Notes: generated by a model from the letters alone, not told the origin. A stretch of DNA of 64,000 nt from Sciurus carolinensis (GCF_902686445.1 NC_062222.1:132625035-132689034), one strand, 5' to 3'; shown: positions 43,730-57,660, numbered from the stretch's first letter. Translations and numbers: made by a program.

Positions 43730-46700
43730 TGAAACTCAGTTTAGATGTTACGGAGAACGCAGTACAGATATTGTTATGACTTAGTCCCTGAATTGTTGGG
43801 AAGAAAGAGATAAACCACACCATCAATGGCTAGTAGGGAACTGGACTCTCTTTTACTTTATCATCATTCTTGGCCTTGAAGGAGTCTCAGGGAACTGCCA
43901 ATACAAGAGGAAGGATTGCATTCTGGTCTTCTGTGTGATAAGATGCGCATTCTGCATTTCTGCATCCTTCTTAGGGGTCTGCAAGTGGGAGTGCCACTGG
44001 AGTGTCTCAGCACCCTGGGGGTTTCTTATCCTTTTTCAGTGTTGACCGTGGGAGCAGCTGGGTTGGAGAAGTTCCGCTTCTTGAACCTTTCTGCTGAAGG
44101 AGCAGGTGGCAAACCATAATTCCAGGGATCAAAAAGGGTTTTGTTTTACTTGGTTAGTTTGCTCCATTTGGGTAAAAAGTATTCAGATTATTTATCTTCT
44201 CTCCTAGTTTTCCCAGGCTTTTTACTGCAGTACCAGGTTGCCTGGTAACCAGTCCTTCTGTGGAAAAATGAGGGGACACCGAATATCCCCCAAACCCGGC
44301 CCACTGCACTGCAGAGGGGTCTTTCCGTGCCAGTGTCTTCTTGCTCATCACATGAACCACACTCAGAGCAGGAAGATACTCTCAACTTCATTCTCTCTCT
44401 TGTGACTTTGTCCATAACCAGACATAGAAATTGGAAATTTACAATGAGTTTGTTTGCTATATAAGAAATAGTTCCATTTAGAAGAAAGATTTCAACTCTA
44501 AAAATGTTTTTGTCTGGTATATTTTCTTTTTCTGGCTCAAGTGGACAAGAAGGACTAATGCTTTCTCTTCCCCGCCCCTCTCTCCCCCTCCCTCTCTCTT
44601 TGCGTGTGGGCAAAGTTTAGTTTAGTATAATCTCCTTTCTTGATAAAATGTATTCTAGTCCTTGACTTTTTTCAAGTGGCTAAAATGTCATGTTCCAGGC
44701 CTCTGAATATAATCCTATTCCTCCAGGTAATCTTGGTGATTTGACTTTTTAAAATGTATCGCTGAAACAATATGCATTTACTGATTTACAATACACATAA
44801 ATAATGAATATGAAGTGTTGAATGCTCAAAGATATTTAATCAAGGTGTTCTAAGTAAATTAAAGTTATAATGTACTTTCTGTTTCAAAGACAACTTCGAT
44901 GAGTACATATCCTGTGTCCAACATTTTGCTCCCTGGGGAGGATGAAGAAGTACAGAGAACCCTTCTCCATGATAATCCAGAGCTTACTGTGTTCAGGCTG
45001 GAATAATACCTTCTTCACCAACGTGTGTCCCCAGATGCCACAATGCAACATTCCACAGCAAACATTTTCAGGTCTCTTCTGAGAAGAATCTTCCATGCAT
45101 ATTGAATTTCCCAGGTTTAATAGTCTGCCTCACCTAGCAATTGCCTCTCAGCTTGGTTCAGGGACAGTTCCTCTGTTTTTGGGCACTGTGTTTTGCATTG
45201 GAGGTACAACAGTAAGCAAGTCACCCCAGCTCTGTGTTCCTGGGCAGTCTCTTTTTAGAACAGCAGGATTGGGCACCATGGTTTCTGACCCAGCGTAGAG
45301 GTTTGGTGGTAGTCGATTCTTCAGGCACTTGTAGGCTGAAGGTAGATTTAGGTAAAAGAAGTATTGAGTCATTTAAATAATCCATGAAGAGTTCAATTCT
45401 TGAGTAGAGTCTTGGGAACTAATATTGTAAATGTAGAAATGCCAACAGTAATAATTTTATAGCTGAGAGGGCTTGAGTAATGAAGGGGAGTAAGGAATAT
45501 AAGCTTTCTTGTGGTTTTTGTCTTAATTTCTCAAGGAAATTGGGGTACTATTAAGTAAAGAGGAAATGAAGTAAAAGAAAAAATGTGTGGAGATGGGATA
45601 TGATGTAGGGAGACTATGTGCCATTTTCAGCATGCTAAATTCAAGTTTTTAGTGGGTCATTTAAATGACTATATTAAAATAGAGTTACATTTTGGGAAGT
45701 TTAAATCTCAAAGTGGAAATCAGAGCTGGAGGTGAGTAAGTAGACCTCATCTGCATTCAGTCACCACTGTGCCAAACAGTAGAGACAGTGGCTTAAAAAG
45801 CCACATGGAATGTGAGCTGTGGGAACTGGCCCTGTGATTACAAATGGAGACGTTTACGGCCAACATGATTGATGGACTGCTATCACGTAGCAAATGTGCA
45901 GCCAGGATGGTAACTACAATTTGTCTAACGATAAAGCCGTCTTCTAGCCCTCCCAACACAGCCCCTTCGATCCTAACCATTCATCTATTCATCTATCCAA
46001 ACTTTAACTAAATAGCTAAACAACGTTGTCAATTACCTCTTTCATTAATGAGAGCGTAAAAATATGGTCTCAGGCACTACAAACTCATAGTCAATTGGAG
46101 AGAATTGATGGATTAAAAATTCCTTTAAAGTCTATGTTATTTCTAAGAAAGTTTTTAAATGTTTCTTAGACATATCCTTTTAAAGGACGGAATGGTTTGC
46201 ACAGAGAAAGGATTATTATAATGATTTTTATTATCAGTGAAAAGTTTTCCTTTTGTAATGAATCGTCACACAACTATCTTGATTAAAATGATTGACAAGG
46301 AGCCTATTATTTACATTGTCAATTACTCTTCCTTTATCACATTTTTATCAAAATTGGATAACATTGACACCTGCTCCTAGAAACAAAGTTCTAATAAGTA
46401 TTTTAGAACTTTAGTAGATTTTTTTTCTTTTTTAGTGTAAAATGTAACAAAGTTGCATCTCCTTTGCTGCATGTGGTTCCTGTGACTTCTCTACTGGGAT
46501 TGTGGTTCAGTACCAGTGGTGGGTTTCCTAGGCATAATGTCTCTGTCTCTCCCTGGAACCCTCCTACTTCAGTATTCCTATCATGTACATTTTTCTAACC
46601 TTTTTTCAAAAGGCTTCTGTCCTACATCTTTTAAAATGCTTTCTTCCTTGAGGTGTTCCCCAAATTTGGGCACCACTTCCAAATGTTTAAGCACAGAGGC

Positions 46701-47289
46701 AGAGGATAGTGCTCAAGAATCTGGGTCAGTAAGATCATGGGCCAAGGTGCTATATATTTGACATCTCTCTTTACTTTGTGTAGTAACTTGTACAACACAG
46801 GAAACATGGTCTCCAAGCTGTCATTTCTGAAGGGACAGCACAGAGGCCAAAGTTAAAGGATTACCACAATTCTCCAGTGAGAAGGGCCTAGGTGAATTGC
46901 CAGGGGCTATTAACTTCACGTCTGAAATCTGTCTAGGATTCAGTGGAAGCTGCAAAGCAAATTGAGAACAAAGTAACAAAGGGAAGGGTAGCAAGAAAGG
47001 ACCAGGAGCCACAAAGAGTGATTCCGTGGAGAACTGATTCTGTAATATAACCCTAGAGCCCTGCCTGTTTTGAAAAGTGTAGATCCCTGTTCTGAAGTGA
47101 GTGGTGTCCTGGTAGCAAGGACACTGTGCTTTAAGCCAGACACCTGGCTGCAAGCTAGTCTTTGTGAGCCTCAGGTGGAAATTTGTTGCAATGATTGTGA
47201 CTCTGTCATCAAGAGACCAGAATGTGTCTATCAAAAGATTTGCTCTGCTAAGAGATCTTCCAGGTAGTAGAGAGAATCCCTGGTCATGT
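43730..47289. other. Single-copy-looking intergenic sequence
   Basis: No gene recognised. At about 46,550-46,690 wording such as CCCTGGAACCCTCC and CCTTGAGGTGTTCCCC faintly resembles an L2 3' region. A pyrimidine-rich run lies at about 44,570-44,602. Confidence 0.45.
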
Positions 47290-47510
47290 ATGTATATTCT
47301 GTTCCATTTATTGAATACCCACTCTCTTCTGGGTAGTCTTTCATGTAATTCTTAATCCCAAATGGAGACACTAGATACTTAAAATTAGATTTATTTTACC
47401 AATAGGGAATCCAAGGTTTATAAGTTTATTAAACATTTTGCAACAATCCAGAAATAGTAGGACAGAATATGTGGATCAGTGTAGCCAGGACTCAAAGTAG
47501 GTCTTTTCTT
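47290..47510 (-). repeat. MIR SINE
   Basis: The antisense order is CATTTATTGAATACCCACTC, TTCATGTAATTCTTAATCCC, TTTACCAATAGGGAATCCAA and a final GCCAGGACTCAAAGTAGG. Confidence 0.6.
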
Positions 47511-50500
47511 TATCACTATGATGTATTATAAAACTGGTTTATTGTTTTGGTGGGGTGGAGTTCAAATTTATTTTACAATGTCTCTGCATAAAGTCATGTA
47601 AGTCATTGTATTCACCTTTAAAAAATAAAAAAAAAAAATCAAGGAAATTAAAAGTTGTATGTCTCAGTGTACTAGAAATCACATTACCTTCTGGAGTCAC
47701 CCACCTTAATCATAACATTTGCCTGGAGATTACTTTTGATGAATACAGAAATTTAAAATAAAAATAGAATCAATTCACCAAAGTTAGTGATGCCTCTTTG
47801 TAAGAGACTTGGTGAGCACCCTGGAAGCCCATGAAGGTACCCCAACTTTTGAGTAATGACAATATTTTAACCTTGTATGATTACTACTATTGATAATATT
47901 AACTGATTTCTGTTACTAATTTACAGTTTTAAAACTTTTTATTGCTTCATAAATTAAAGTTTGCTCTCAAGGGTCTACTTTGAAGATGACTCACTTGAAA
48001 ATCTAAATTAGAATAGTAAATTTTCTCAAATGAATTGGGTACATAAATATAAAAATAAATATGTATGATGTCATATCGAGGGGAATATATATCTCGAAAT
48101 ATATCTTAAAACCCCTTATAAATCTGAGGTTCCTGAATCAATGGAGGAGCCATTATTAATTTCGCAAGTCAGATATTCTCTTAGTGAAAAAGCTTATTGA
48201 TATGTGGTCATGTGGTGCTTTGTCTCCAGATATGGGGAAGTTCAATACCTTATAAAATAACTTCCTCTTTTTTAAAAAACATTTTCCAATTCATGAGAAA
48301 AAGAATTTCCTTGTAGGAAGTCAAAATCTACTTTGGTATATGCTAGAATTTTATTCAATACCATCTTTCTTTCTGGAGTTTGACTCTTACTGAGAACTTG
48401 AGGAAAGAATACAGAATAAGCTTTCAGTTTTATTATAGGCAACTGTTGTTGGAGAATCCTATTTGACCTATGACCACAACAAAATTCTCTAATCTGATCT
48501 CTCCACAAATCAAGCACTGCCCAGAAGCCTGCGGATTTTTTTCTGTTAAAAGTATGTATTAGATTGAATATTAACTACATTTACCATATAAAATATACTT
48601 AATATATATGGTCAAATAAATCAGAAAATGAGAAAATGTTTTTAAAAAATGTATTAGAAATGAATATTACTCTGTGCTTGCTTGTGGTTAGTCTATGCAG
48701 CAGGATGTGTGGAGTTGATTCTGAGGAAGGCCCTAATGTCCTATTTGTATCTGAACTCTCAGAAGGGAGGTACAAGAGAGAGGTTTTGTTGAATTAATTT
48801 TCTCATTGATAATGGGAGGCAACTCCACCCATTCTCAGGATCTGGGTAAGATTGGAACTGAATGAAGGGTGGAAAAAGAATGATACTGCTAATCTAATCT
48901 AAAAGAAACAGCCCTTAGAACCATCAAGCTGTATTTCTTCTCTGAGGATTTGGCAGAGGAAAGGTGTTTACATGGAGTGAAATGGTAGAAAGGAGATAAA
49001 GTAACTCAGTGCAGTCCACCAGGAGGAGGTGGTGGCAACAACAAGAGAGCAAGATGCCCTTGAATTCTGAGTCTGTGGGAAAGAAAGAAGCAAGAAGGTT
49101 TTCTGTCAGGGGGATGTGAGGTGTCTAAGAAGAGAAGGAGCCAGGGTAATGCTCCGTCGGTGATCAGCAGTAAGAATGGAGTGTCCTTTATCCAGATGTA
49201 GAGCCTGGGAGGGAGCAGGTTTGCTGAAGAAGGGGAGATGAGGAGACATAAGTCCTCACAAAGTCCTGGAATTGATGGGACCAGGTGTAGGAACAGATTT
49301 GGTGAAAGTGGAATGGGATTAGCCTAAGAAAATTATACTTGGCCTTTGTTGAAGCTCTTCTCCAGGAAGCCTTCTTGGATGAAACTCTATTTAGGTTGAG
49401 ATAAAGAGAAAAATCAGAAGTGAGGGAAAAAGTGGGATGGACTATGGAAAAGTTTAGCAGCATAAGGACTCAGGAGTAGGATGAGCCAGGGCCCATCTAT
49501 ACAAGTTGCTCTAGGGCTTGCTTTGAAGATGTGTATTTCTTTTTTGTGTGTTTGTCCAAGTAACATTTATCTTTCTTAATAATAATAACTCCAAAGCACA
49601 ACAGTAGTGATGACTGCAATTTTATTTTCTGAAAAAAGTTCTATTTGATTATTAGTTATTCTTGTTAATCTCTTACTGTACCTCATTCATAAATCATGCC
49701 TTATCATAGATATATAATTATAATAAAGACAATAGCACATGGTATACATTGTTCAGTACTATCTGCAGTCTCAGGTCCCTGCTGGGGCTATTGGAATGTA
49801 TTGCACAGTGATAAAGAGGTACTACTGTCAAATTTCCACACAAGTGTATAAAATATGTTTACAAGACTTCGACTTGCTTGCCATATTGAGAACTAGGTTA
49901 TTTCCATCAATGTATATTGTTTTTTTTTAAATAAAGAAAATTAAAGAAACTACATGGAATCACTGAGTTTCAGCACCTAAGACATTTAATTAACACTTCA
50001 CCATAAATTTTCATTGAAAAATTAGACCTATTTAATATCTCTGCTTGTCACAAATAAGAACTAAATATCACATGACTACTCTCTGGATCTCTCTCTCTCT
50101 CTCTCTTTATATTATTGTTAGTTAGAACTTTTTCACACTCTTTTTAACAAAGTTATTTTCACAGTCACTAATTAATTGCATTTGTTCACATACTTTCAGC
50201 AAATTCTTCTTCACTATTGATTCTTGTGTCCTGTACCTTCCTTTGGGTTCACGTTTCTACTTGCCAAGGTGTAACAAGTGCATGTGGGTAATAACCACTT
50301 TTATGTTGTCTTCACCCTCGATGAAGAGGTGTATTTCTTCCAAAATGACTGGTTATATTTAAAAACAACTTGACCTGAGCATGAGCACATTGCATTTTGC
50401 ATTTTTGATACCTAATCTTGAGAGAAACATTAACAAACACAGAAAACTATAGCCAGCTGAATTGAACAGAGTAGAAACAAACAAAGGACCTACTGCAAAA

Positions 50501-51609
50501 CCTCAAATGTCTGCAAACTGCTCTGGTTCACAGCGTGTGTCCTGAGCCTCACTCCCTCTCCCACCCAGCATGAGAACCTTTCCTGCAGCCTCAGACAGTT
50601 CTCCTTCCTCCACTCTGTGATTGTTCATGAGTTGCAACTCCCTCTTCTGTAAACAGACTTCAGGTCTTCCCCAAGGCCATGACCTACCTCTTAGTAGTAG
50701 TTATTCATCCTTTAACCATGGAGCAGGTGTAACACTGTGCTTCCAGTCTCACCAGGTTTCCATCTTCTTCTTATCAGAGTCACACATGACATTTTTGAGT
50801 GTCGTGCCCCAACACCACAAATCTTCATAGTTTAGAATGTGTGATTTTACATTGTGTCATGATTTTAAGGAAAGCATGTTACAGTAGAACTGATGACAAT
50901 TGAAATAAATCCATGTTTTCTGGAATCATAAAGTGGCTTAGGGGTCAAGGACAGGAAGCAGAGCAGGAGGTGGAAGAAGACGTGGGACCCAGGGTATTCA
51001 GAGCACTGAGGGTTTATTTATAAAGCAAAGTCAGTAGTTTGACCATTGTGATAGGGTCCATTCAAACCACCAACGATAGTGGGTCTATAATTTAGGAAGA
51101 TCACAGAGGGTGGGGTTTAGATAGCTGAAGACCCATACTCTAGGAAAGAAGCTCAGTTAGGTGGCCATTTCTTTAATGTAGTTGTGACAAGACGGGGATC
51201 TAGATGGACAGAAGTTGATGACACTCTACCAAGTTACATTCACTGATATTCAAATCTGTTCATTAGGAATATATGTACAACAATATATCCCAAATAGACA
51301 ATCAATTAAAAGGGATTGGACATTATACACTTCCATCTACACACTTAAATAGCTCCCTTTTTGTTTTATCTTATTTTTGCACTCCATGCTTCTAAAAAAT
51401 AATAAGACAATAAATAACAACAGGACACTGAAATAATATAGGTTGAACACTGTGAAACTTTGTAGTTTTCAAAATATCTTGGTGCCTTTTAATTCATCTA
51501 TATTAGAAGGATAATAATAATACACGAATACGTTTGTTATTTGCTAAGATTCTTTTTAAAGTGCATATGAAGTATAATAAGCATAATTAAATGTATTTAT
51601 TTCAAAGTG
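47511..51609. other. Single-copy-looking intergenic sequence
   Basis: No gene recognised. It contains a (CT)n run at 50,089-50,106 and possible L2 wording at about 49,350-49,375 (TCTTCTCCAGGAAGCCTTCT). Confidence 0.45.
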
Positions 51610-51800
51610 TTTTCATATATACTGCATCACTGCATGTTTCTAATAACCTCTTCAGGTGGGGAATTATCATTCTGACTTTTGAATGAGGAAACGAAGGGTC
51701 AAGGAGCATATGCAGTTTGCTCACAGTCACTAGCAAGTGACAACAAGTCCTGGAGCCAGGTGTGTAGACTTCAGCTCCACCCACTGTTCCATCCACTTGC
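51610..51800 (-). repeat. MIR SINE
   Basis: The antisense MIR order is CTAATAACCTCTTCAGGTGG, ATTATCATTCTGACTTTTGA, ATGAGGAAACGAAGGGTCAA, TGCTCACAGTCACTAGCAAG, then GAGCCAGGTGTGTAGACTTC. Confidence 0.8.
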
Positions 51801-54019
51801 CTGCGGAAACAGGTGGGACATGCAGAACAGGCAAAGGACACTACTCCTGTGAGTCTGACAGTCATGCTGCATTCCTACCAAATTCTTTCTAGGGATTCCA
51901 TTTCCCCAAACAGCCTGATTGCAAAAATTGAGGGAGAGTTGCAGTCCCCAAATTCTATTATACTATTTTTAGGTTTCATAGCATTCAACTTTGTGAAATT
52001 CTTTCAGGAAAGTTTCTTAATCCTTCAGTTAGCACTTTGCCAGGTTAATTAGCCCAGAGTGGAATTAGGCATGGGATTAAGATGCTGGAAAGGTCTGATT
52101 GTAGCCCACAGTTTATAAAACCTAAATTACAGTCCTTGCCATCTACCTCCCTCATATTTCAGAATCAAAGATAATCCTCTTTCTTCCTTCCCTTCCCTCC
52201 CTGCTCTCTTTTGTCTTTCTCATTCAAGTCCAGTATTAGTGGTTAATATGGACATTCCATTGCCTTTTAGGACCTGAATCAAAAGTGTCCCAACTTTTTA
52301 GAGGAAGACCTCAAAACAGAGATTTAGTGTTCAGTGCTTCCCTCCTATCTGTGTCTTATTCAAGGAGAAAATATTCTGGGGAAAATTCTCAAGCTTCCTT
52401 ATTTATTTTATATTCTAAACAACTTTCTAACAATTTTCATAGGGTATAACAATATTTTGATACTGTACACCCATGATATAAGTAAGTCTGTGTGCAGTAA
52501 ATAGTTTCATGGAAGTTCAGAGATTGAACCCTGAAGGAAATTATTACAATCAGAAATGCAGTCTGAAAGCAGAGACAAAGACATGCTGAGAGTTACTTTC
52601 ACATATCAGTATGATGGGGCTAAGAGATACCCAGAGAGTGTGAAAAACAGTATTTTAAGATGTGTATGTGGAGGTGTTTTTGGAGGAGGTCAGCATTTAA
52701 TCTAATCTCTTTCAGTCTAGTTCCCCCAAAAGTAAAGATGGAAGAAAAACATGGAGTAAAGGTGGCTTATTTCTCTGCTGAAGCTGGAGTACCCATCTTA
52801 TCCTACCTTCATATGTGGGTGCTCCTGGGTGCTGAATTTTCAGACTCAGATTGCAATTTACACCATTAGCTCTCCTGATTCCCAGCCTTTTGCTATACAA
52901 CCAGCATTTATTGACCTCCAGCTTGCAAATGGCAGACAATGGGACTTCTTAAACTCTATAACCATGTAAACCAATTCGTTTTAATAAATCTGCTTCTATC
53001 CGTCCATGTACTTATTTACCTACCTACCTACCTACCTACATCTTACTAATTATTTTTCTTTGCAGAAATCTGATTAATACAGATGCAAGTCTCTGGAAAG
53101 ACAGTTACATTTTGCTTCAGTTATTCTCAAAATAATTAAAGAAAATGCTGCAATACTAATTCCTTCTACTACAGAATCTTATTATTTGTTGATTATCTTC
53201 AGGTAAGTTAATTACTAGTGAAAAAAAAAAAAAGATAATGGAGAACATGAAGCAAGGAATTTGCCGGATGGGAACAGTTCAAGCATAATGTCAGTTGTGA
53301 GTCTTTCCATTTCCTTCTGACTTGCAGATCTCAAGTAGGTATCACCTTGCTAGCCATGTGATGCCAGGGATATCAGGATAAATGCAATGGGAAGTTCACT
53401 CAGCCAAAGGCAGCAATTTTCTTGGGTGCCAACAGACATTCTCTTAGTGGTTCAAGAAAGGATCTTGGTGGAATTTTATTTCTTTGACGTGTTTGCTTGT
53501 TTTATTATTGAAGATTATGATACGAGGTCTAAGAGGATTTAAACAAAATTTGCTATCCACAAATAACTATCTTTGCAGCCAGAGAACTAAAATTATAGAA
53601 ATACATGTATCTTCTGTGTCCTGCCAATAATTGGAGAGCAGGTGATTAGGTAATTGGTCTCTTCCCTGTGTTGTTGATGTCTTGTTGAAGGATGAGTGCC
53701 CAGCCTCAAGTCTGCAGCAAGCTCAGGAAAAGGGACTTGAGGGATGAGAAGGCCTCCTGTGTTGCTCTGGCAGAGAAGGTGAGGGGCAGGGCGGGATGAA
53801 CCTGGGGAGGGAACAGACACAGGGCCAGCAGGGTCCATAGGTTCTCCTCATCCCAGGGAGTCACAGAGGGACCAGAGTGTTTCAAAACACAAGGAAGGAA
53901 GATGTGATGGTGTTTGCTGCTTTAGAGCAGCTCTGTCTCTTGTGAAGACAGAAGCTTGAAGAGGGAGATGAATCCGGGAGGCGACCAGTTAGGAAGAGCA
54001 GGCCAAGAAGGCAGGTTGA
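51801..54019. other. Single-copy-looking intergenic sequence
   Basis: No gene recognised. It contains a short (TACC)n microsatellite at about 53,017-53,039 and an A-run at 53,221-53,233. Confidence 0.5.
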
Positions 54020-54475
54020 CAGTGTGGATTATTCTGCTACGACAGTGCACAGCAAGCAGGGTAGCTTCAAAACAGGAATTTACTGTCTCACAGTTTTGGA
54101 GGTAGAGGTACAGGATCGCTATGTCAGCCCGGCTGAGCTCCCTTTGAAAGAGCTGGGGAAAACTGTCCCCTGCCTCTGTCATCGTCTCCGGCTTGGCAAC
54201 CTTTGGCATTCTTTGGCCTGTATGGCATCAACCTGATCTCTGTCCTCATTTTCTTTGTGTGTGCATGTCTGTTAAGTCTGTCTGTGATATAATAAAGATA
54301 ACAGGCATATTGTATTAGGGTCCACCATTCCCAGTAGGACCTCATCCTAAAAAAAAATAAATATTTAAAAACTTTATTTACAAATGAGACCACTGTCTGA
54401 AATACTTAAAGTTGGAATTTTAAAATATGAATTTAATGCAGGAGGCAACTTAATCCATAACACATGTATCCCATT
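54020..54475 (-). repeat. MLT1-type MaLR LTR relic
   Basis: The antisense order is ATTCTGCTACGACAGTGCAC, ATTTACTGTCTCACAGTTTT with GGAGGTAG, TTTCTTTGTGTGTGCATGTC, ATTAGGGTCCACCATTCCCA, TAGGACCTCATCCTAA, TGAATTTAATGCAGGAGGCA and a final CTTAATCCATAACAC. The ID SINE inserted about 15 bp beyond it. Confidence 0.65.
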
Positions 54476-54489
54476 GAAAACACACATAT

Positions 54490-54616
54490 GGGGCTGGGGT
54501 TGTGGCTCAGTGGTAGAGCACTTGCCTAGCATATGTGAGGCACTGGGTTTGATTCTCAGCACCACATATAAATAAATAAAATAAAAGTCCATTGGCAACT
54601 AAAACAAAATTTAAAG
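54490..54616 (+). mobile_element. ID SINE, full-length, with 12-bp TSD
   Basis: GGGGCTGGGGTTGTGGCTCA, TGGTAGAGCACTTGCCTAGC, GGCACTGGGTTTGATTCTCA and GCACC are close to the ID consensus, followed by an (AAAT)n tail. The A-box (TGGCTCAGTGG) and B-box (GGTTTGATTCT) are recognisable. The exact target duplication AAACACACATAT lies at 54,478-54,489 and 54,617-54,628. Confidence 0.93.
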
Positions 54617-54628
54617 AAACACACATAT

Positions 54629-55854
54629 ACTGTTAGTTCAGTGGGGTAGTTAATATGGGATGTTTTGTTTTCATAGAAAATGGATGAAAAGAAGGAAAAA
54701 CAAGGTAGGAAGGAAGGGAGGGAAGAGAACTTCAGCATAAAGATGAAAACTTATGACGACAATCACTGTTTGATGTCTGTAACACATAAACAGGAATCCA
54801 CATGGATGCACTCACATGTCCATGTCCATATATGTATATGCATTCACCCACACATACACGTCATACACACACATACATGTACACATACATACATGTACAC
54901 ATACATACATGTACACATATATACATGTATACGCCTACACCCTCTTGTCCATGGGCATTGCCATACAGCTGTGATGGTGGATGCTGATGTTGAGACCAAC
55001 CTCAGTGTGTGGCCATCTGTACCTCGGACAGTATTGCAACTTGCTGTGGAAGACACTGGAGACCTGCACCTGGAGGTCTGAGTACCTGAGTTGCTGATAA
55101 GCCACAGTCCCCACATCCTGGCCCTTGGAGAATTGCTTTATCTCCTACAGTGTGGCACCTCCACCTGACCCTCAAACTCAGGAGGAGACCAGGACGTGGG
55201 TTAGCGGACCCTTAGCGATAGGGCTCTCTGGCCCTCCCACCTCCAGGGCTGGTTGTGGTGTCTGAATTATTCCTGGCACCCTGTCTCTTCTAGGATGTTC
55301 TTGCTCAGAAAGGGTTTCATCTCTCACTTGTCTAGACATAGGGAAACCTCAAAGCTTTTCCACAATTGTTCTAGACTCTGAATTTAGATTAAAACCAAGG
55401 AACAAAAGAAAATAATAAAAGAGAGAACACTAACATTTGAGGTATGAGCAGGTGTTTAAAAGTCAGACTAAGAATTAAGTTCTCATCCATCTGGTGTTAA
55501 CCGTATGCAAGTTTTAAATGGAGAAAACATCTAACGTGATACTTGTGTAAGAAGAGATACAATAATATTAGAAACCTGAGAACATGGCTGGTCAGTAAAT
55601 AATACTTAACACAAAGTTCTATTATTTAGTCAAATTAATTAGCTTAATATCATGTTCCTGAAGTTAGACACTTGGGCATTAGCAGTGCTGGCTGGCAGTT
55701 TGCCTTTGCTGAGGGTGGGAGGTCAAGGAGGAGAATGTATGTGAGAGTCTGCAGTGCCCAACAGAGTCACAGGAAGCCTGCTTCTTTTTATTGTGACTGC
55801 AGGGAATAAATTTCCAACTAATGTGCCAATTTTAATAGTCAGGCCACATACTTA
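54629..55854. other. Intergenic sequence with short minisatellite
   Basis: A purine-rich GGAA patch lies at about 54,685-54,730. A 16-bp minisatellite lies at 54,875-54,933. No gene recognised. Confidence 0.5.
54875..54933. repeat. 16-bp minisatellite (about 3.5 units)
   Basis: The unit ACATGTACACATACAT starts at 54,875, 54,891 and 54,907 (third copy with two changes), then a partial unit. It lies in a wider CA/TA-rich tract from about 54,820. Confidence 0.9.
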
Positions 55855-57045
55855 TATGTGAGACCTGAAATGTGTAGAAGAAAACATAGGGGAAATTGGA
55901 ATGGCAAGGCATTTTAGAGAAGACCCTCAAAACACAGAGGAAAGGCGAAATTACAAATGAGAGTAAATAAAACTGGAACTAAAATGCTGTGTTACAACCA
56001 AGGAAGCAATCAACAGAGTGAAGAGACAACCACATAAAAGGAAAAACTGCTGCATATTTTACATCTGATAAGGGGAATCTTATCTAGAATATGCAAGATT
56101 AAATAAACTCAAATCAAAATAATAAAAATTAAAAACCCAATTTAAAAAAATGAACAATAGACCTAAAGACCTAAATGCACATTTCTCAAAGGGAGACATC
56201 CAATGGCCAAGAAGTGTGTGAAAAGATGTTTAGCATTACTAAGCGTCAGTCCAGCCACAAGGAGCTAACACCTCACTCCAACAAGAATGGCTAGTGTCGG
56301 GAAAACAGAACAACTGGTGCAGATATGGTGGTGGAGAGAAGGAGCCCTTGAACTGTCCCAGAGATGAGAGTGCAGATTAGTATAGATATTTTGAAAAACA
56401 GCATGGAGTTTCCTCAAAAAGTTAGAAACAGAACTACCGTTTCATCCCGCAATCCCACTACTTGAAAGGAAATGGAATCAGCATGTCAAAGAGACATCCG
56501 CCCTGCAAGTTCACGTGGCACTGATCACCAAGGCCAACAAATGAAGTCCTCAGGGTCCATGGACATGAAGGTGGGAGAAACCGTGGTCCCTTGGCAGGGT
56601 GGAGCACTGGACATACCCCAGAATGGCTTCCTCTCATTTGAAGCCACAAGGATGGAACTGGGCATGATTACGTTAAAAAAATTCCCAGAAAGACAAGCAC
56701 AGCTGATATCAAACATGTGTAAACTATTTATAGTCAATCTAGATAAGTGAGAGCGGAGTGGTGGTTAGGCAGGGAGACAGCAGGTGGGCAGGGGCAGGCG
56801 GCATTCACCAGTTCTGTCGGTACAAAGTCAGGAGTGGAAATTCTGGTGAGCTCCCTGGAATTGCATAGGAGTGTCACTATAGATAGCAATAATGGACTTC
56901 ATATGTCAAGAAGTTAGAAGGGAATTTGAATGTTTTCTCAAAATAACCTTTGAGAAGATAGATTTGTTAACCCTAATTTAAACATTGCATGACATGAATA
57001 CAAATTGAAACATCACATTACGCTATAAAAATGTAGAGTTTTTAT
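55855..57045 (+). mobile_element. Old L1M, ORF2 C-terminus to 3' end
   Basis: AGAAGAAAACATAGGGGAAA, GGAAGCAATCAACAGAGTGA, AGAGACAACCACATAAAAGG, ACATCTGATAAGGGGAATCT, CTAAATGCACATTTCTCAAA, TGGAGTTTCCTCAAAAAGTT and CGCAATCCCACTACTTG follow the L1MA-style ORF2 end closely. The 3'UTR includes GAGCGGAGTGGTGGTTAGGC and a final AAATTGAAACATCACATTAC. The open frame at 56,472-56,750 lies here and is not a gene. Confidence 0.75.
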
Positions 57046-57594
57046 GCTTTTCTTTACCAGTTTGAAATAAACTTAATTTAAGTTGGAAAAAGAAAAATGG
57101 GATATGACTATAAATAAATCAAATCCCACCTTTTATTAAAAAATTGAATATAAGCTTTGTATTCAAAGACAGCATTAGCCAAAAGTGACTAAAAAAAAAA
57201 ATTCTAAAAACAAACCTGAAAGAAAAATGTAAGTGTGAGAATCCTGAACCAATAACTATTATATGTAATACCCTAGTTATTTTCAATAACATTCTATATG
57301 TGTATAAAACTTACAGTTTATGGATAATGTTTCACCTGAACTAAATCCTTTCTGCTTTGCAAATATCCTTCAAGGATGGAATAGAACTATCCTTCTTTTC
57401 CAGTTGAGGAAAAAAAATTAAACTACTAAACCAATATGGTCCAAATGGTAAATTAAGACACGAACACAGGTTCATTCTTGGGTAGTTCTGAATGAATAGC
57501 TCCTATTGAGTGGGTGTGATATTGAAATGCTAAATTAATGACCCTTTCCTGTTTGGACTATTCGAATATGAGCTGTGTTTTTCTTCTGTTCTTT
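57046..57594. other. Intergenic sequence
   Basis: AT-rich. At 57,390-57,475 possible antisense MIR wording (CCAGTTGAGGAAAAAAAATT) is too weak to call. Confidence 0.4.
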
Positions 57595-57660
57595 TCCCAG
57601 CAGCAAGCACAGTGCCACACACGTACTAAATGCTTGTTACATATTTGTTGATTGATTTGA
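57595..57660 (+). repeat. MIR 3' end fragment
   Basis: AAGCACAGTGCCACACACGT, ACTAAATGCTTGTTACATAT and TTGTTGATTGAT match the MIR/L2 terminal wording (cacagtgcctggcacatagt, aataaatgttggttga). Confidence 0.5.

Noticed and set aside
43288..43734. Target-site duplication for the antisense MaLR LTR
   Set aside because: The flanks TTGTG and TGAAA do not match, so the exact borders are uncertain.
54490..54565. tRNA gene call from A/B-box-like sequence
   Set aside because: It has ID SINE structure with an A-rich tail and TSD. It is a retroposon, not a tRNA gene.
56472..56750. 92-codon open frame and its antisense partner
   Set aside because: It falls within the 3' end of an old L1M.
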